NCBI GenBank assembly: GCA_028583405.1
Contig: CM053260.1
Span: forward strand, 21,875,647-21,939,646
Reading direction: 5' to 3'
Length of the DNA: 64,000 bases
Origin: Pogonophryne albipinna
Taxonomy: Eukaryota > Chordata > Actinopteri > Perciformes > Artedidraconidae
Below are positions 22,650 to 33,700 of this stretch, piece after piece (the stretch's first letter is position 1; each line of letters opens with the position of its first letter). Below the pieces are notes generated by a model, which saw only the letters and a program-made list of their open reading frames with translations, did not search any database and was not told where the DNA came from. The position numbers and the translations under genes were made by a program.

Positions 22650-24531
22650 TGTGATAAAACAGGCAATATACCGTCGAAGCACCTCATGGTACAGCTGTTA
22701 GACTTTCTTCAAAGATACATTTGCATTTGAATCGAGCGAGTACCCATCACTTGCACAACAATAACATGGAAGTGTTTCTTTTAGTGACCAGTGTTGAAGT
22801 GTCACATCTTGATTCTGCTTCTGTTTGATGAGACGAGAGTGAGACATTTTCTCCTACTTCTGCAAAGTACAGCTCAAGTGAAACAACCACAGATAAGCTT
22901 GTTTCCCAGTCTGCGGACATGATGTGAATGTGAAGTGTGCAAAGTCAAAAGAGGCTGTGAAACAGTGTGTGCTTCATGTGGATCTACAAATGTGTGTATT
23001 GTGTGTCTGTGTGTGTTTGTTGGCAGACTTAGGCTTGAAACCAGGCTGGTGAATTTATTTATATCAGCTCGTTTTATGAGCCCTGCAGCTGGTGAGATGA
23101 AAGGGTAACCACAACATAGGCAGTGTGTGTTTGTGTACATGTATGTTTCTGTATGTGGGAGCAGATTATTAATGACTTTTATCCAGGTAAAGTTGGGGGA
23201 TCTCACACACTTTAATGAGTAGTTTTCTGACATTTTGTGCCAGAGGCAGACATAGTGAAATGTTTGTTCTTCTCTCTACCCTTTCAGTCACTCACTATCA
23301 TGTTCTTCCTCTCTTTTGTCCTGTTTATATATTTTGTTTCTTATTTCTTTTTGTAGTGTTATTTCTCATCCTTCCATAATTCTTTTATGTTTCACCCTTT
23401 TTAGCGACCATCTGCTCCTTTGTTCCTCTCTGGCTATGTTGTTGTCATGCACTGGCATGTTGAACTGCCCCATGATTCCACACAGAAACACAATACAAAA
23501 GGAGGGCATAGAGAGAAGCTGAAGATTAATGGAGTCGGAGAGGAAAAACTATACCTGGCATGCAAAGAATCACCACTGCTGGGCGAGGTGAGGGCTAAAG
23601 GACGGAGGAAAGCATTTATAAAGGCGAGCACCAGGAAAGCCTTTCTCTCTCCCCACATGCTCTCTCCCTCTTAGCCAGAATCAATGCTCCAAAATCCCCC
23701 AAAGCCAGATCCTCTTACATCCTATCAATTATTCAACCTGCCTCTTTTGAACAACCACTCCTGTTTACAAGGACTGCCTGGCCAATTGTAAATGTTTTCG
23801 TGCCCGCTGAGCCCCCATCACCTCCCAACCACACACGTTGATCACACAGTGATTTAGCTCAATTCTGCCATCCCCCTCCACCCCCCCCCAACACCACTCA
23901 CATCTGTACTGACGGGACATCTGTCAGGCTGGCACAGAGGAGGCGGGTAGCCCTGAGCGCTGAGGGCGAGCAGAGTTCAGCGGGGGATGAGAGACGCCAG
24001 TCACCGCCTGTGGAGCTTGTCGGGCAGGCGGGAGTCCGGCTGAGGGCATGGCATCTGGCCAGCCAGTCCGGGCAGATGTGCAGCCACGCTCGGGGGGGCT
24101 CTGAAAATATGTGTCTGAAAATCAGCACCAGCAGTAGAGCTAGTGGTCAGAAACTATGAGCGTCATTTCTCAATGCAAGCCTTAAACATATAATAAGGTA
24201 TGTTTCCCCCATCCAATGACCTCAGTGACTGTCAATGAATTATCTCATGGAAGTGTAATAGTCATGATGACATATATCCATAACTGCAATGGTGGTGTAA
24301 TGCAATCTGTTATTGATTGATCTTTAGTACATTTTGATATCATTTTAGGCAAAAACTCTATTTGTTTTGCATGACAACAGCTAACATCTAATAACTACAG
24401 CTCCCTTGAACGTGTTCAATCATAACACTCTCATGTCATTGTTTCATCTTAATAACTATAATTTCTGCTGTCTTAAAGACTGATCTTTTAAACTGCAGAT
24501 AGCAGCTTTTTATATTTCGCTCTAAGACATA
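22650..24531. other. Gene-free region
   Basis: No gene or defined element was recognised. It has CA/TG-rich patches (22990-23150) and C-rich homopolymer runs near 23880. Confidence 0.5.
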
Positions 24532-24539
24532 GAAACCAG

Positions 24540-25543
24540 CAGCGACGTGCAGTCAGGGGAGGCAGAGCCTCACCTGTCATACTCCAATGTAACGGAAAAA
24601 CAACTAAAGAAAAACTAAATACTAATAATAATAAAATGTCTCCACTGATCTGTGTTGTAAATGTGATTTCTGTATGATTCCAATCGCTTTTTTTAGTCAA
24701 AATCAGCAAATTTGCCGAGCTCCGCTACAACTACGAGTAGCGATGAGAAGTGAGGCAGGGACGAGCTCTGCCTCTCGTAAGCCCACAGTAACTGACTGGA
24801 GCGCGGGCACTAATTTAACGCGGGCACTTATTTTGTGAGCGCGCTCAAGCCAGTTACTGTGTGGTGAGGTGAGGCACAGATGAGATCTGCCTCACCTCAG
24901 AATGCGTCACCCCACAGAAACTGTCTGGAAAGCGGGCCCTAAGCGCATGCCTGCACCATCTCACTGTATGTCACCAATGTAATGTTTGTAGATCCCTTTA
25001 TTACATTTATCCTCGCCATCCATATTCTCTAAATAACTTATTTCACGTATATATGATATTTAAGCTCGCTGGTCTCATCATACAACGGCAATGAAAAAAG
25101 CACCAGGGGAGGCAGCCACAACCTCTGCCGCACTGCAGGGGGCGCAAGTGAGCCCACAGGTTCTTGTTGCTACTGTTATTCTAAGCAGAGACGGTAGACG
25201 CAAACAACAAACTAGACTTTTGAAACTAGAGGAAGATAAGGAGGACTTTTACAAAAAAGTAATGGAGATTGTTGTCCAGAAGGATAGCATGGACTTCATC
25301 TTCAAGTCAAGGTAAGACCACATTTGTAATGAACATGGGATCTTACTAAGAAAGAACAATCCAATATTTAGATTTTGGGTATCCTTTTGTTGAACGGTCT
25401 GTTGAAAATGAATCGAAGCATCAGACTAAAAAAGCTTTTGAAAATAACCGAATATTTCGATTAAGGTCAAAATATAATATTTGTAAATCTGACTCTGAAA
25501 GAGTCAGTGCCTCAGCAGCCATGAACCTCACCGCACGTCACTG
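24540..25543. mobile_element. hAT element, 1004 bp, perfect 8-bp TSD, non-autonomous
   Basis: The left end CAGCGACGTGCAGTCAGG and the reverse complement of the right end, CAGTGACGTGCGGTGAGG, form the TIR. Target duplication GAAACCAG lies at 24532-24539 and 25544-25551. Inside, 25091-25315 is an open frame beginning MKKAPGEAATTSAALQGAQ and ending KDSMDFIFKSR, immediately followed by a donor-like CAAG|GTAAGA. I do not recognise the protein. It could be a remnant exon of the parent transposon. No hAT dimerisation domain was seen. Confidence 0.93.
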
Positions 25544-25551
25544 GAAACCAG

Positions 25552-26073
25552 CCAGTACTGCTGTACAGATAAACTACTTAGCCTCAGCTTAGGAAAATGC
25601 ACCCCAGCATGTGAGAGTAATATTTTTACCAAATGTTGACCAGGGGCCTGCTACAGGGCAGGGAAACCACATCAGCTTATGATAAAGCGATCGATCCGAA
25701 CTAAACTGAGGCAAGAACTCTCAAACAGATCCAGCCTTGGCCCTGAAACTCATCACATAGTGTTAAGCAAGTTATGATCCAGCGCTGGTTGTATTTTGCA
25801 ATATGAAAAAAGTGTTATTTTGAAAGAGGTTTTCTTTCTTTTTGGAATAGAAGCTAGAAGTTCCTGTCTTGTGTCAAAGTTACGATAAAGAATCGCAGCA
25901 TGTTTTATGATTTAAAAATGACAAGGCAGTCAAGTTTCTCTATCTAGTACAACAGCAGATGTTCATTTAGTTCAGAATGCGGACAAAAGAAACACAGGAA
26001 CTTCTTTCAGCGTTGAGTGAAAGAAAAACATACTGACCTTCAAATGAACTGCATTTAATGTGAGCAGAGCCTT
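25552..26073. other. Gene-free region
   Basis: Nothing recognised. Confidence 0.5.
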
Positions 26074-26564
26074 ACTTATAACCAAGCGGCAAACTCTGGG
26101 GAACAGCCGGGACGCCAATACGGAAGTGCCACACACTGCAGTTCATACATGGGCCGCTAGGGACTGGCTGCAGAAAGGAGCAATTTCCATAGACCCCCAT
26201 GTTAAAATGCTCAACTTTACAGCAGAAAAAAACATGTTTCTATCCATGGATGCAATAAATATTATTATCGATATAGTTAGATTCCACCTTCATGATTATG
26301 AATCTGTGAGTGAATTGTTTTCTAACACGACCCTTTTATTTATATTAGGTCTTAAAGTGTTTGCATAAATTAGGGCGTGGTCACTTTGATGGACACGTAC
26401 ATGCCTCACTGTCAGCTAACAGCAACTTGTCCACTCTGCTAGGCTACAACCATAGGCATACAACGTTAGTTAGTCATAGTACTGTACTTGACCCTTTAGC
26501 TTTAGCCGTGTTCGTGGTGATTGTGCCTTTTAGGGAATATTGTTACAAATACCAGACAATTAAA

Positions 26565-26660
26565 ATGTCGTGCTGTGCGCTTCAATGTACTAACAGAACT
26601 TCCAAGAAGTCTAAAATTATACATGTTAACCCCGTTCGCAGGTGTTTGTGTGCTTGGTAG
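26565..26660 (+). pseudogene. Possible N-terminal THAP-domain fragment
   Basis: An open segment starts MSCCALQCTNRTSKKSKII. The Met, the CC pair, C-x(4)-C spacing and NR.SKK resemble the start of THAP zinc-finger domains, present in P-element-like and other transposases and in host genes. It ends at CGCAG|GTGTTT, a possible splice donor. Only about 25 residues are available, so the assignment is tentative. Confidence 0.35.
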
Positions 26661-26827
26661 CTTAGCTTGTTACTTATTAGCCAGCTAAGGACGTAACCCT
26701 TTATGCATACATATACATTTTAGTTTATGATTCAGCCTTGGGTAAGACTTTTATAGTCTATGGCTATGACGCCCATAATGCTAAATGGGAGCAAATGTTA
26801 ATAGGGGACCCAATTATCACAGTGGTA

Positions 26828-26913
26828 GCCGCCGGAGCTAACGGAGCCACAGGGGGCTAGCTCCAGCCGGCGTCCCGGAGCTAGCCCACTGCGGCTCCGT
26901 TAGGTCCGGGCGG
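26828..26913. repeat. GC-rich imperfect palindrome, 86 bp
   Basis: Arms 26828-26864 and 26877-26913 (37 bases, about five mismatches) flank a 12-base loop. Core words are CTAACGGAGCC with GGCTCCGTTAG and GGGCTAGCTCC with GGAGCTAGCCC. GC content is much higher than the surroundings. Confidence 0.9.
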
Positions 26914-27279
26914 TGGAGTCCGTCTTTTCTCAACGTGTGAATGACAAGCATTAAGAATAACAAAATATATCTAATTCTCTTGCAGATTGTCTCATTTGAT
27001 TATGAATGTAACGTTTATATAGGGGAACTACACTGTTAGCAGTAACTTGGTATGCATGTATTTCATGTTGGCTTAGCTTCTTAGCCTGAGCTAGCTCTGT
27101 TTACTTCCAGTTCGGAGGCAGCAGGTCCCGCCTCGGCAGGCGGGATTAGACTCTGACGTCACAGTCGAGCCGTTAGTGTCCGACTCCGCCTACTAAGGGC
27201 TTCACGGCAACTCTGCAGAATCCTATGGGTGACGTCACGGACACTACGTCCATTTATATATACAGTCTATACTTATAAC

Positions 27280-27639
27280 TGGACAAAGCAATTTTCAATT
27301 AGCTCGTTCAACCATTATCAAACAATTGTACACTGGTAACCTATAGCCGGCATACTTGGCATACCCACTTGGAGGAACTTTCTAAAAATGCATCTTCCTC
27401 AAGGACACAGACAGAGAAGACAAAGATTGAACCTTCAACCCTGTGATTGAAAGGCAGCCTATCTTTCTTGAGCCACAGTCTCTCCATAACAGAGGCTAGC
27501 TGGAAGGGAGGCTCAGGGGTTTGGCTCTCCCTCATACTACAAAAACCACAACATTGCACATCTTGTGAGGTCTGCTTGTAATGATTTTACATTTGCAGCA
27601 GCAGGCCACAGAGACAGTGGAACTAATGGTTATATTTCA
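27280..27639. other. Gene-free spacer
   Basis: No feature recognised. The left limit of the following DIRS sequence is approximate. Confidence 0.4.
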
Positions 27640-27774
27640 CACAGGCTCCGCCCTCTACTGGACTCTATGGGTACTACTCTCTATCATGCTGTGCTTGCTT
27701 TCACCTACTGAGTTTACGTAAACGTAGCCGGCCTATCGGGGCGAGCCTACCTGAATGCGCGCGCAGGCCCACAG

Positions 27775-27784
27775 TATATAAAGG
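27775..27784 (+). promoter_or_regulatory. TATA-box-like motif in DIRS leader
   Basis: TATATAAAGG lies about 130 bases before the gag-like frame, followed by GC-rich and pyrimidine-rich leader sequence. A promoter role is inferred from position only. Confidence 0.3.
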
Positions 27785-27884
27785 CGGCTACACCCGCTGC
27801 CCACTATCCTTTTTCTCTTCAGACGAGCTGACAACCGAAGAGTTAAACGAACGAAGATTAGAAGGAAAAATTGACTCACCATTA

Positions 27885-28259
27885 CTGGAAGCTCGGCCAT
27901 GCACCTGCCCTGGTTTGATCGCGGGCGCCGGTCTCCACCACCTCTGCTTAGAGTGTTTGGGGGACCAGGATATGGCCGAGGCGGTGTCATTCACGTCGCC
28001 ATTCCAGCGGGGCGGATGGCTCCGTTTGCCATTGTCGGGCACTTCCGAGTCCGGTCCATGGAGGTCCACCGCCCTAGGTGATGACCATGGCGGCGGAGCG
28101 CAGCTGCTCCCAGCGGGCAGCAGGCTGGGCAGGGAGCTGAAAACAGCTCTGCCACGCTACCGCGTGACAAGGCGACTGCAAATAAACACGGGTGTGTTGG
28201 ACATCTCGCTCATTGCTGGAGATGCCCCCACCTCACCAGATCAGAGCGATTATTTGTAG
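27885..28259 (+). pseudogene. DIRS gag-like ORF fragment
   Basis: The plus frame reads CTCPGLIAGAGLHHLCLECL followed by GDQDMAEA. This fits the C-x(n)-I-x-H-x2-C-x2-CLG pattern near the start of fish DIRS gag proteins. It continues for about 100 residues, ending DAPTSPDQSDYL-stop, shorter than a full gag. No later zinc knuckle was recognised. Confidence 0.6.
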
Positions 28260-29021
28260 CCGCCGTTGTCTGCCGTGTGATATCCCGGTGAGGGATCACG
28301 CCGCATGGCACTTTCCAAAAGGACCGTGTTGTTGATCTCCCGGGCCGGGAGCCCCCGTGTTTACGGAAGGGCTCTTTGGATCGATCTCCTTGGTTACGTG
28401 GGTGAGGAGTAGTCGCAGCGTGGCTGCTTCTTGCTCATCCCCAGAGGAAATAACACTGTCCCACACTCCCCGCCCCCTCTGTAAACTCCAGTATAGGAGC
28501 CAGCAGGTGGGCGCGTGCACGTGAGTGGAATAAACCGAAGTGCTGTCAAAACACTGTGTGGGTTCAAGAGAGTCATCTCTCTCCACATTTCCACTTTTCA
28601 CCATAATGTCCGTTTCAAAGAGACGGCATTAGGACAGAGCCGCGGCCCCACGGGAGCGTGCCGCGGTGCGTTCATGGACCTCAGTAGAAAATCGGCCCTT
28701 TTCTGTGTCAGCCCCCATGCCAAAACTCCCTTCTTATGGAAAGGTTTGGCAGCGGAGTAGGCCACCAGAGAATACTACAGCTTCTTAGCTTTGGCTCCAC
28801 AGCTGCTGGCATGTCCCCTGAACACAGTTTTGTGGGGAATGGAAGCCCCACAAAAGCTGTGTACTGACAGAGTAGAGGTGCAGGACACTGAGACTGGGTT
28901 ACTCACTCAAGCTTTGCAGCGTCCCTCCTCCATTCAGGGGCAATAGAGAGTCAAATCTATCATCCTGGGAGGAGATAGGTTTCCTTTCAACAGGAAGTCG
29001 AAAAGAGGCCCTGTTGCATGA

Positions 29022-29520
29022 ACGGTGGGTTACGTATTGTAACCCTAGTTCTAGAGTGATGTGTGTGTGTGAAAAATGCATTTAGAAAAGACTATGGCAT
29101 TTATCCCAGAGTAAGAGTCATCTCTCAGCACAATTCCACATTTTCCCATAATGTCTCGTTGAGATCGGCAAGGCCGTTTTCATACGATGTTAATTGGACA
29201 CCCATTATGAGGCGCGGCCCCCGTGAGAGTGGCCGCGGTGCATTCAGGGACCTCCGCAGAAGAACAGTGGGTTACTTAGTGTAACTCTAGTTCTAGAGTG
29301 ATATGTGTGTGTAAAATGCATTCAGTAAAAACGAGTGCATTTATCCCAGAGAAAGAGTCATCTCTCTCCACATTCCACATTTCCCCATAATGTCCGTTTC
29401 AAAGAGACGGCATTATGACGACCCCCCCGAGAGCGGGCCGCGGTGCGTTCATGGACAGAAGAAGCTCAGATTAATGCCTCTTTCTCTCTGAGAGAAAACA
29501 GCATTATGGCGGAGCGCGCG
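29022..29520 (+). repeat. Two diverged tandem units of about 246 bp in DIRS
   Basis: Unit 1 (29022-29267) starts GGTGGGTTACGTATTGTAAC. Unit 2 (from 29268) starts GTGGGTTACTTAGTGTAACT. Both continue with CTAGTTCTAGAGTGAT, TTTATCCCAGAG, AGTCATCTCTC, CCATAATGTC and GGCCGCGGTGC in order. A related partial copy without the leading part precedes them at 28560-28670. Confidence 0.85.
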
Positions 29521-29879
29521 CTCTCACGGTGCCTGCCGTGGTGTGTTCAGGGACCTCAGTGAAAAATCGGCCGTTTTGTTCTCTGAGTGGCAACTGCATT
29601 ATAGAAAAACGGCCCTTTTTGTGTCAGCCCCCCATGGGTCAAACTTCCTTTTATGGAGGGTTTGACGGCGGAGTGGGCCACCAGAGAGTACCACAGCCTC
29701 ATAGCTGCGGCTCCGCAGCTGATTGCACATCCCCTAACACAATGTTATGGGGAATGGAAAATCAGTGGTGTATTAACAGGGCGGACGGACAGGACACTGA
29801 GACTGGGTTATTCACTCCAGTTTTGCAGCATCCCTCCTCCGTTCAGAGGCATGAGAGAGGAAAATCTGTCATCCCCTGT

Positions 29880-31360
29880 ACTTACGGGTTCCCAAGAAGA
29901 CAGGAGAATTCAGGCCCATTCTGGATCTTCAAATGCCTGCACCAGCACATTGCATGCAAGAAGTTCCATATGTTAACTATGAAACAGTTACTGGGACTGG
30001 TGCAGCCAGGCGATTGGTTCACAACCATCGACCTGAAGAACGCTTACTTTCATGGCGAAATTGCTCCAAAACACAGAAAGTATTTGCGTTTTGCCTTCCA
30101 GGGGGTAGCCTACGAGTACAACAGACTGACGTTCGGCTACTCCCTATCCCCACGCACGCTAAGGCGCTGCAACCGCTGCGGGACCATGACATGAGGAGGG
30201 TGTTCTTTTATCTGGGCGACCTCATAGTCATGGCCAGGTCCAGGGAATGGGCAATGTTTCACACAGCCCAATTGATCCTACACCTAACCAAGTTGGGTTG
30301 AAAAAGAGTTGCGATCAATTGGAAGAAGAGCTCCCCCATACCTCACCAGCAGGTAGAATATCTGGGGGTGATGCTCGATGCAGGCAGACTACGTGCCACC
30401 CTGACAGAAAGCAGACAGGCATCCCTGCTGCGGGCAGTCTGCAGGCTGTGTCAGGGGGCGTGACAGCTTTGATCATCATGCAGACTTTGGGTCTCATGAC
30501 GGCTGCTCACTCCGTAGTGCCACTCGGACTTCTGCATGCACGTCGCATACAGCTTACCGGCCTTCGTTTAGATCTCAAGACACAAACGACGTCTGGTGAT
30601 CATCCCCCCCTCAGCAGAGAGCCACCTCCGATTCTGGGGGTCCCCAGAGAATCTGCGGAGGGGAGCTCCACTGGGGCAAGTGACCTCCTATAGCACAGTC
30701 TTTACAGACGCTTCAGTGACAGGATGGGGGGGGACGTGCCTAGAGAGAGCTGTAGGTGGTTGCTGGCCTCTGACAGAGGCTCGGCACAGCAACCTCCTGG
30801 AGCTGCAAGCAGTGATGCTGGTCCTACAGCACTTCAAACCCTTAATACAGGGCAAACATGTGCTAGTGAGGAGCGACAACCGCACCACAGTGGCGTACAT
30901 CAACAGGCAAGGCGGAGTCCGCTCAATAGCCTTGTTGACCGCGGCAGAGAACCTGTGGTTGTGGGTTTCACAGATTGTGTTGACTCTAAGGGCCCTGCAC
31001 ATCCCGGGACGGGAGAACGGGGGGGCCGACCTCATGTCAAGAGGCGGACCCCTGCCAGACGAGTGGAGGCTTCACCCGGAGGTGGTGAAGCAGTTCTGGA
31101 CTCAGTTCGGGAGAGCAGAGGTGGACCTGTTCGCCAATCGGCGCAACAGCCACTGTGCCCTGTGGTTCTCCCTGGCCCGGTGGGACAATCCGCCCTTGGG
31201 GGTGGACGCATTTGCACACGAGCCATGGCCAAGGAAGCTGCTTTACGCCTTTCCACCGCTGCACCTTATCCCCCCCCTTCTGGATAGGGTGAGGCGGGAG
31301 CAGCTGTCAGTCATCCTAGTGGCCCCAGATCGCCGCCTGGCACCGTGGTACGCGGGGTAA
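29880..31360 (+). pseudogene. DIRS reverse transcriptase and RNase H, frameshifted
   Basis: The RT part in one frame (to 30194) has KKFHMLTMKQLLGLVQPGDW, FTTIDLKNAYFH and LTFGYSLSPRT. A frameshift before 30194 moves to the frame carrying FFYLGDLIVMARS, where the catalytic YLDD is YLGD. A premature stop follows at 30299. The same frame then reads INWKKSSPIPHQQVEYLGVM. RNase H is open over 30596-31360 with FTDASVTGWGG, LLELQAVMLVL, VRSDNRTTVAYINRQGG and GRENGGADLMSRG. It is followed by the DIRS-typical VDLFANRRNSHCALWFSLAR. The protein would synthesise cDNA from element RNA. This copy cannot. Confidence 0.93.
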
Positions 31361-31469
31361 CACAGATGATGGTGGGCCAGCCCTGGGCTATACCTCAGGT
31401 CTGGGGAGCGCTGTCTCAGGAAGCAGGGGCAATAGGGGCGTTACCCACTCTGGGCCAACCTCTCCAGGC

Positions 31470-31965
31470 TTGGCTCCTGAGAGGGACAGGCTGAGACAGG
31501 TGGGGCTGTCTGACAACGTTATTCAGACTATCCAAGCAGCAGGAGCAGAATCCACCACAGCCTGTTACAGGCCAAAGTGGGCGGGATTCCGGCGATGGTG
31601 TTAAGGAAGGAGTCGAGAGCCTCTGTCATGCATGCTGGGCTCTATTCTTACCTACTTACAGATACTGGTGGACAGGGGGCTGGCTCATTCCACAATTAAG
31701 GTGTATGCAGCAGCCATTTCGTCCTTCCATGAGGGATTTGGAGGCAGGTCAGCCGCTTATGTTGCGGTTTTTGCAGGGGGTCAGGAGGCAGCGCCCAGTA
31801 GTACACGCCTCCGCCCCACAGTGGGACCTGCCGTTGGTGCTCAAGGCTCTGGTCACAGAACCATTTGAGCCCCTGGAGCTCTCCTCCCTGAAAGCACTGT
31901 CATGGAAGACAGCATTGCTACTTGCCTTGACTTCGGCCAAAAGAGTGTCCGAGCCTAAGAGGTAG
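31470..31965 (+). pseudogene. DIRS tyrosine recombinase, N-terminal part only
   Basis: Fragments in more than one frame: RDRLRQVGLSDNVIQTIQAA, TACYRPKWAGFRRWC-stop, then ILVDRGLAHSTIKVYAAAIS (N-terminal SAM-like domain) and WDLPLVLKALVTEPFEPLEL with TALLLALTSAKRVSE. The last motif includes the first catalytic-region Arg (KRVSE). The downstream H-x-x-R...Y part is absent because a mariner-type element and the right terminus follow directly. Confidence 0.88.
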
Positions 31966-32419
31966 GGTTAGGGTAATGTTGTGAATCGAGTGGCCTGTGT
32001 TCGTCGTCCATAACATACGCCTGCCCATACCATAACCCCACCACCACCATGGGCCGCTCAATTCACAACATTGCCCTAACCCTAATCCTACCCCTCACAC
32101 CAGATACTGACTGGTTTTCTGACCCCCCCAGACCCCCCCAATAAAGCAAAACTGCACGTTTCAGAGTGGCCTTTTATTGTGGCCAGCCTAAGGCACACCT
32201 GTGCAATAATCATGCTGTCTAATCAGCATCTTGATATACCTGTGAGGTGGGATGGATTATCTCGGCAAAGGAGAAGTACTCACTATCACAGATTTGTGAA
32301 CAATATTTGAGAGAAATGGTTATTTTGTGTATATAGAAAATGTTTTAGATCTTTGAGTTCATCTCATGAAAAATGGGAGCAAAAACAAAAGTGTTGCGTT
32401 TATATTTTTGTTCAGTGTA
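31962..32419. mobile_element. Mariner/Tc1-type element fragment in DIRS
   Basis: The right end TTTGTTCAGTGTA is the complement of the terminus TACACTGAACAAAAATATAA, with TA as presumed target. Adjacent is GCGTTTATATTTTTG, then ATGAAAAATGGGAGCAAAAA, a phrase from a fish DNA-transposon family. The left part contains CCACCACCATGGGCCGCTCA and an inverted pair (31962-31995 against 32052-32091, GTAGGGTTAGGGTAATGTTG type). A left terminus was not found, so it is truncated or rearranged. Confidence 0.7.
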
Positions 32420-33369
32420 ACTAGGGTTACAATACGTAACCCCCTGTTTCTGTGTGTTTGGTCCTCCCTTCTTCTGTCTCATCACTTTCTCTGTACCTCA
32501 CCTGACAGGGAAATGTATTAGGGTGTTGCGTCTCTACCCAATGTACCACACAGAAAGCATTTCTCGGGAAAACAAAACATTAATTTCTGTAAATAAGGAA
32601 GGAGTTGTACATTTGAATAATTAATTATGAATAATGCATGCATACTTAGCTATTGTTGTCATTGGTGTAAACACTGAAACACTTACTAGAAGGCTATTTA
32701 TGTACTTAGCATAAATGGGGGCTGTTTGTCTGATAGGTAAATTCAGATTTGTGTGTCATCTTCGTGTGGAGGCTGTTTGTTCTAAGATGTCAGGGAGCTT
32801 GCTATGTGGCTGACAAAAATGCAGTGTGACTGTAAAGTAAATGCAATTTCCTAAAATTAGAAACAGGCTCTTAATAGCAGTGTTACCATATCATATTCGC
32901 CAGCGAAGTGCCCGGGGCCACGCACATCACTATGGTGTCTTTAGTCATATGTGCACCCCTGCAAGCACTGGAACCCATCACATTGTCATGTTCATATGTG
33001 TGTAATCTTATAGCTTCAGTGGGCAAAATTGAATCTGTTACTTCTGGCGCATGTCCGCACAAAATACCATGAATACAATAGGGATATTGTATGGAAATAT
33101 ATATTGCTGGAGACGGATAGCTGCTGTTGACATTATCAGTGCATTCAGCTCTTGAATTTTTTGCATGTTGTAGCATAAAGGCAGGGGAAATTACATTTAC
33201 AAACAGATATGAAATGCTTACATTGGCCATTTAAATCCCCCTTTTGCAAACACGACTACACCACAGTATTGTACACAGAGACATAAAGAGTATAGGTTCT
33301 CTTAATACAAATGGCACAATAGTGGCAGTTAATATGCATGTATGTAGCTCCGGTGCTGTTCCAAGCACA

Positions 33370-33700
33370 CACACGTGCACACCGCAGGCCTCCTCTTTAT
33401 CAGCGCTGCTCACATTGGCACCGACACATGCATTGCCAAGACTGCCAGGCCGCGGCCATGCTAATGCAGCCCGTTAGTCTAACAAAAGCTCAGGTCAATG
33501 GAGCCTCCAGTGGCTAATTGCTTCAGAGAGATAAGTGAGTTTGACGACGCAGCAAGGAAGGGCTCAGCGAGAGGAAGCAGCGAGGGAGGAGATGTTAATG
33601 AGTCCCCCGCTCACTCCACCGTCAATATCAGCCCGTCGCAGGCCTGCCGCAAAATGAATATTAAAGGCACTTTTGATTGTTTGCCGGGTTTTTTTGTTTG
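33370..33700. other. Candidate conserved non-coding element
   Basis: A complex, repeat-free segment with balanced composition and homeodomain-like AT words in GC-rich context (CCATGCTAATGCAGCCCGTT, GGCTAATTGCTTCAGAGAGA, GATGTTAATGAGTC). This texture is typical of developmental enhancers. It is an inference only and needs alignment with other fish genomes. Confidence 0.3.

Larger units (their letters stand above)
26083..27270. mobile_element. Putative 1.2 kb composite element flanked by a 9-bp repeat
   Basis: ACTTATAAC occurs directly at 26074-26082 and 27271-27279, as a 9-bp target duplication would. The ends (CAAGCGGCAAACTCTGGG on the left, ATATATACAGTCTAT on the right) are not inverted repeats of each other, so a classical TIR element is not proven. 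The right end carries the CATAGACTGTATATA-type motif found at several other sites. Inside are a THAP-like fragment and a long palindrome. Confidence 0.5.
27640..32442 (+). mobile_element. Degenerate DIRS-type tyrosine-recombinase retrotransposon sequence
   Basis: The order is gag-like ORF, reverse transcriptase, RNase H, then tyrosine recombinase N-terminus, as in DIRS elements. A 24-bp sequence at 29027-29050 (GGGTTACGTATTGTAACCCT followed by AGTT) is found perfectly inverted at 32419-32442, consistent with DIRS inverted termini. The region 28560-29020 is repeated at 29345-29870, so two copies or a rearranged duplicate are joined. Frameshifts, stops, a mutated RT motif and loss of the recombinase C-terminus make it inactive. 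Confidence 0.85.

Noticed and set aside
28885..28900. GAGACTGGGTTACTC in DIRS as a further TIR of the CAACCCAGTCTC family
   Set aside because: It occurs twice as part of the duplicated DIRS coding region, lacks the rest of the TIR and has no partner or TSD.
30688..31287. Other frames overlapping the DIRS RNase H
   Set aside because: Shadow frames of the GC-rich RNase H coding strand.
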